A stretch of DNA of 64,000 nucleotides from Cytophagaceae bacterium UBA7467 (lineage in GTDB: Bacteria > Bacteroidota > Bacteroidia > Cytophagales > Spirosomataceae), in the NCBI GenBank assembly GCA_002479785.1, contig DLPD01000029.1, positions 85,399 through 149,398 of the forward strand, written 5' to 3'. The translations under genes and the position numbers were made by a program. The notes beneath the pieces were generated by a model. The model had not been told where the DNA came from, searched no databases, and was given only the letters and a program-made list of their open reading frames with translations. This document shows, piece by piece, positions 61,234 to 64,000 of this stretch. Position 1 is the first letter of the stretch, and each line of letters starts with the position of its first letter.

Positions 61234-62460
61234 ATGAATCGCAGGTCTTTCGCACTCAGTATTTTAGCAACCTTATTTTGCATGGCCTCCTGCAATAACA
61301 TTCCTGGACATTTATTCACCAAAAATAGTACTGTTGAAAAGCGAAATGATAGCATAGCGAGTTTGTTTGACCCTAAAGTAGCCGCACAAAAAGCCATTAA
61401 ATTAGACACCTTCTTTAAAACCCTGCAAAAGAAAACAGGCTTTAATGGAACGGTTCTCGTTGCTCAGTATGGAAAGATCATCTATAAAAGAGCCTTTGGG
61501 ATTGCGAATAACTTCACTAAAGCGCAATTAAATACCCGCACCCCCTTTCAACTAGCCTCCGTATCCAAGCAATTCACCGCTGTTTCGATTTTGCAATTAA
61601 TGGAACAGGGGAAATTAAAGTTAGACGATCGTGTTGAACAACATATTCCAGGATTCCCATACGATTCCAGCATCACTATTCGCAGTTTATTGACACACAA
61701 ATCAGGCCTTCCTAACTATGCCTATTGTTTGGACAAATACTACGATAAAAAAAGCCCGTTAACTAATGCTAAAGTGGTGGAACTTTTTAATAAAATCAAA
61801 CCAGGCATCGACTACCACCCTAATCGCCAATTTCATTACAACAATACCAATTATATCTTGTTAGCTTATATCGTAGAGCGCATCAGTGGGAAAGGCTTTA
61901 GAGAATATGTGAAAGAAAACATCTTCACGCCAGCAGGAATGACGGAATCGTTCGTTTATGATCCCCAACATCCTGAATTATTGAAAAAATCAGCCACTGG
62001 TTATCAGCCTAAGCGCTCAGGACTTGCCGTCGTAGGCTTTGACCATTTAGATGGAGTTACGGGGGACAAAGGAATCTATTCCACCGTAGAGGACATGTTT
62101 CTCTGGGATCAGGCATTGAATTCCGAAACTGTCGTTAAACTGAGCTCTTTAGCAGAAGCATTTACACCTCAACATACGAAGCCTAAAGTACTAACTACAA
62201 ATTACGGCTTGGGCTGGCGACTAAAGCAATTAGAAAATGGTGAATGGCTCACCTACCACACAGGCTGGTGGCACGGATTTAAAAACTATTATTTACACAA
62301 TCAAAAAGATAATTCGGCTATCATCATTTTAGGTAATATGGCGAATCATTCGTTGGCCAAAGTCAATATCGTTCAATCCATCTTGTATCCTGAGAAGGCA
62401 AAATATTTCTTAAAAGGAGAAAATCTCCCAGCGGAAAGCGAAGCCTCAGGAGGCAATTAA
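61234..62460 (+). CDS. Serine hydrolase, class C beta-lactamase-like lipoprotein
   Basis: Product of 408 residues with a lipoprotein signal (FCMASC, Cys20). The class C beta-lactamase/esterase fold has the nucleophile motif SVSK at residues 109-112 (LASVSKQFTAVS), the Tyr motif in HYNNTNYILL, and HTGWWHGF at the KTG-equivalent position. Such proteins can be penicillin-binding enzymes, esterases or D-aminopeptidases; beta-lactam resistance should not be assumed. An NTF2-like gene follows after 11 bases, so the two are probably co-transcribed. Confidence 0.9.
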   Translation: MNRRSFALSILATLFCMASCNNIPGHLFTKNSTVEKRNDSIASLFDPKVAAQKAIKLDTFFKTLQKKTGFNGTVLVAQYGKIIYKRAFGIANNFTKAQLNTRTPFQLASVSKQFTAVSILQLMEQGKLKLDDRVEQHIPGFPYDSSITIRSLLTHKSGLPNYAYCLDKYYDKKSPLTNAKVVELFNKIKPGIDYHPNRQFHYNNTNYILLAYIVERISGKGFREYVKENIFTPAGMTESFVYDPQHPELLKKSATGYQPKRSGLAVVGFDHLDGVTGDKGIYSTVEDMFLWDQALNSETVVKLSSLAEAFTPQHTKPKVLTTNYGLGWRLKQLENGEWLTYHTGWWHGFKNYYLHNQKDNSAIIILGNMANHSLAKVNIVQSILYPEKAKYFLKGENLPAESEASGGN

Positions 62461-62471
62461 TTTAACAAACC

Positions 62472-62996
62472 ATGAAAAACGTATTTCTTGCCCTATTTTG
62501 CCTTATTGGCACCACCGTATTTGCTCAATCAGAAGACGAGGGCATCAAATCTGCCATCAACGCTTACACGGAAGGATTCACGAAAGGTGACACAGCTAGT
62601 CTTGGCCGTGCCTTCGCTAGCAATGCCCTATTAAGAAATTTGAATACTTCCACTGGAAAAATCGCTGACATGCCTTTGCGCAAATTCATCGCGGGTATGC
62701 CAGTAGGAGGTGCTAAGGCATCTGGAGCTCTATTAAACTATTCGTATGCAGGTACTTCAGCTGTAGCGACCGTAGAATTCAAGTTCGATGATTTCAAATA
62801 CATCGACTTGTTAAGCCTACTGAAAACCAACGATGAGTGGAAAATCGTGTGCCGCGTATTTAGCCGCGTAGCTTTGGATGTAAATCTGGCGTCGGGTCAG
62901 GGTGCCAAAGTAGGCGCTTCGAAATCGACTCCAGCAAAAGCAGCTGCTCCTGTTAAGAAAGCGGTGGCGAAGCCGAAGGCGGATGATGGATGGTAA
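62472..62996 (+). CDS. Secreted NTF2-like (putative lumazine-binding) protein
   Basis: Product of 174 residues with a signal peptide (LFCLIGTTVFA-Q). An NTF2-like cone domain of about 115 residues follows (IKSAINAYTEGFTKGDTASL, TSAVATVEFKFDDFKYIDLL, NDEWKIVCRVFSRV). The last ~35 residues form a Lys/Ala/Pro tail (KKAVAKPKADDGW). The fold binds small ligands or has enzymatic activity in different members, and no specific function can be given. Second gene after the serine hydrolase. Confidence 0.85.
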   Translation: MKNVFLALFCLIGTTVFAQSEDEGIKSAINAYTEGFTKGDTASLGRAFASNALLRNLNTSTGKIADMPLRKFIAGMPVGGAKASGALLNYSYAGTSAVATVEFKFDDFKYIDLLSLLKTNDEWKIVCRVFSRVALDVNLASGQGAKVGASKSTPAKAAAPVKKAVAKPKADDGW

Positions 62997-63000
62997 TCAC

Positions 63001-63058
63001 TTGTAGTATCGTAGCCTAAAATGTTATTACCTAAATATTTTTGGCTACGATACTACAA
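63001..63058. repeat. Long perfect inverted repeat (hairpin) after the NTF2-like gene
   Basis: TTGTAGTATCGTAGCC (63001-63016) is perfectly complementary to GGCTACGATACTACAA (63043-63058). With one bulged base the stem extends by four A-T pairs. It begins four bases after the NTF2-like stop codon and has no T-run, so it is not a typical terminator. A REP-like or miniature mobile element, or a 3' mRNA stabiliser, is possible. Confidence 0.7.
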
Positions 63059-63121
63059 ATAATCTCTAAAGCTCGTCTCAGCAAGAGATTAAAACTAAGA
63101 TTAGAGAGAGCCCTAATTATA

Positions 63122-63189
63122 GGTAAATAAAAGACCCGAAGTCGAGTCTTTTCGACAGAAACAAGGAGGCTTCGGGTCTTTTATTTACC
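63122..63189. terminator. Bidirectional terminator with 20-bp perfect stem, overlapping the inositol oxygenase stop
   Basis: The sequence from 63122 to 63141 is perfectly complementary to 63170-63189 (core AAAAGACCCGAAG / CTTCGGGTCTTTT). The loop contains a small GTCGA / TCGAC hairpin. T-rich ends on both strands would stop transcription from both sides. It overlaps the last codon and stop of the inositol oxygenase gene. Confidence 0.85.
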
Positions 63190-64000
63190 AGAATATAGGC
63201 CCTTTACCTAGGTATTTCTCTGCAATAGGCTTATAATAACTTTTCAGCTCCTCATAATTAGGAACCACCGGGGATTTGGTATATAAATCATATTGATTGA
63301 AGTCGCGAATCCACTCGAGGTATTGAGCGTCTTTTTCATTCAATAAAGCTTTGTAGCTTCCGCCTGAATGCCATGGGTAGAATGAGTGATAGCGAATCAT
63401 CACCATGCCAGCTTCTGGAATTTTATTGTCTTTGTGGTTTTTAAGTACTTGGTACAAATATTCATCATGACCCCAAGCTAGGTGTACATTGTCTAAACCG
63501 CAGCCCGCTTCATATATTCCCAATTCAGTATTATAGCGTGGGTCTTGCATGTCAGGGTTTAAATCATTGAATTCTGGATAGACGCAAGAATCAGGAAGTT
63601 TGCAGCCTACGACAAACACATCTCCCACTAAACCCCATTGTTCGGCTTGCGAAGTGCCGTCTTCGTCAGAGCCGAATAGGTACATTGCTTTGCCTAAATC
63701 ATGAATCAAGCCTACTAATTGCATCCAATCAGGACGACCATCAGCACGGAGTCCTTCGGCAGATTGCAAAAGGTGAATGATGTTAGGTAAGTTTAAATCT
63801 GGATCGGAAACGTCGATAAGGGCGTTTAGACGTTCCATCATTTCCCATAGATCCATGGGACGTTCGAACGTGAGGTATTTAGCCTTCATGCGCTGAACAT
63901 ACGCATACGTCTGGCGAGAGCGCATCTTACGGTAATGTTCTTTTACGGCAGCGGTGATATCACCTTGTTCATAATTTCTGAATTGCTCTTTTCCCTTTAC
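63185..64000 (-). CDS. Inositol oxygenase (MIOX) family protein, N-terminus beyond the window
   Basis: MIOX is a di-iron enzyme that cleaves myo-inositol with oxygen to give D-glucuronate. 271 codons are visible and the frame runs off the right edge; the ATG at 63925 is internal, because conserved sequence (QFRNYEQGDITAAVKEHYRK) continues upstream. Iron-ligand regions are present: LVGLIHDLGKAMY (His-Asp), LAWGHDEYLY, MIRYHSFYPWHSGG, and WIRDFNQYDLYTKS near the end. This suggests use of inositol as carbon source or for uronic-acid synthesis. The 3' end overlaps a strong terminator. Confidence 0.93.
   Translation of the reverse strand, partial: VKGKEQFRNYEQGDITAAVKEHYRKMRSRQTYAYVQRMKAKYLTFERPMDLWEMMERLNALIDVSDPDLNLPNIIHLLQSAEGLRADGRPDWMQLVGLIHDLGKAMYLFGSDEDGTSQAEQWGLVGDVFVVGCKLPDSCVYPEFNDLNPDMQDPRYNTELGIYEAGCGLDNVHLAWGHDEYLYQVLKNHKDNKIPEAGMVMIRYHSFYPWHSGGSYKALLNEKDAQYLEWIRDFNQYDLYTKSPVVPNYEELKSYYKPIAEKYLGKGPIFW

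Noticed and set aside
61234..62460. Serine hydrolase as an antibiotic-resistance beta-lactamase
   Set aside because: Only the general class C fold motifs are seen; such lipoproteins are common housekeeping or peptidase-like proteins in Bacteroidota.
1..64000. tRNA, rRNA, insertion sequences, integrase-type attachment sites
   Set aside because: No cloverleaf-like sequence, transposase, integrase or target-duplicated element was recognised by reading; short or degenerate ones could be missed.

Overview
The window looks like chromosomal DNA of a Bacteroidota bacterium, most likely order Cytophagales. The evidence is SusC/SusD and TonB-receptor/DUF4249 pairs, a type IX secretion sorting domain, several -7 elements of the Bacteroidota form TAnnTTTG, little sign of Shine-Dalgarno sequences, and lipoproteins with short SC-type lipoboxes. 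A freshwater Cytophagales lineage such as Spirosomataceae/Aquirufa is a guess from overall style, not a demonstrated placement. I saw no rRNA, tRNA, prophage, insertion sequence or CRISPR array.

Layout. 1-4743 (+): end of the division/cell-wall cluster, ftsW(partial)-murG-murC-ftsQ-ftsA, which stops without ftsZ. 4745-8000 (-): gmhA, two TPM-domain proteins, lemA, prmC. 8050-13510: SMP-30-like lactonase, DUF1080 protein, rimO, a zinc-less ThiF/MoeB-type E1 enzyme, rpmB and a membrane EEP-family protein. 13500-20008: APC permease, PBP4-type carboxypeptidase, sodium:solute symporter, NUDIX hydrolase, NIF3-like protein and its coiled-coil zinc-ribbon partner. 20104-28273 (-): accD, then an operon of response regulator, MBL hydrolase, HAD phosphatase and secreted metalloprotease, then DUF2911 and DUF5916 proteins. 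28393-29109 (+): YebC-family regulator. 29127-36303 (-): a compact seven-gene run containing all three serine-biosynthesis activities on two genes (a SerB-SerA fusion and a SerC-like aminotransferase), ending in a NUDIX/winged-helix regulator with a degenerate Nudix box. 36413-40323 (+): hemA-recX, then a tyrosine-rich leader peptide and attenuator in front of an aromatic-type aminotransferase and tyrA. 40355-44094 (-): M1 peptidase and acyl-CoA dehydrogenase. 44159-60445 (-): an outer-membrane nutrient-uptake region with SusC, SusD, two tandem ~1100-residue FG-GAP/ASPIC-UnbV lipoproteins, a c-type-heme FG-GAP lipoprotein, a second TonB receptor and a DUF4249 lipoprotein. 60939-64000: yidD, a serine hydrolase, an NTF2-like protein and a partial inositol oxygenase.

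The most interesting element is at 38142-38301. A recognisable Bacteroidota promoter is followed almost at once by a 21-codon open frame with six Tyr codons (YYY and YY clusters). After it come sequences that can form mutually exclusive 1:2, 2:3 and 3:4 stems, the last being an intrinsic terminator that abuts the start codon of the aminotransferase-tyrA operon. This is the architecture of classical ribosome-mediated attenuation, apparently sensing tyrosyl-tRNA. It is deduced from the sequence by eye and needs comparative and transcript evidence.

Second in interest is the SusCD/ASPIC-UnbV/cytochrome/TonB region. It has a LacI-type operator-like palindrome upstream of SusC, a CxxCH heme motif fused to FG-GAP repeats, and a Cys/Pro-rich insert in the DUF4249 partner. 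Together these suggest an uptake or surface redox system of unknown substrate.
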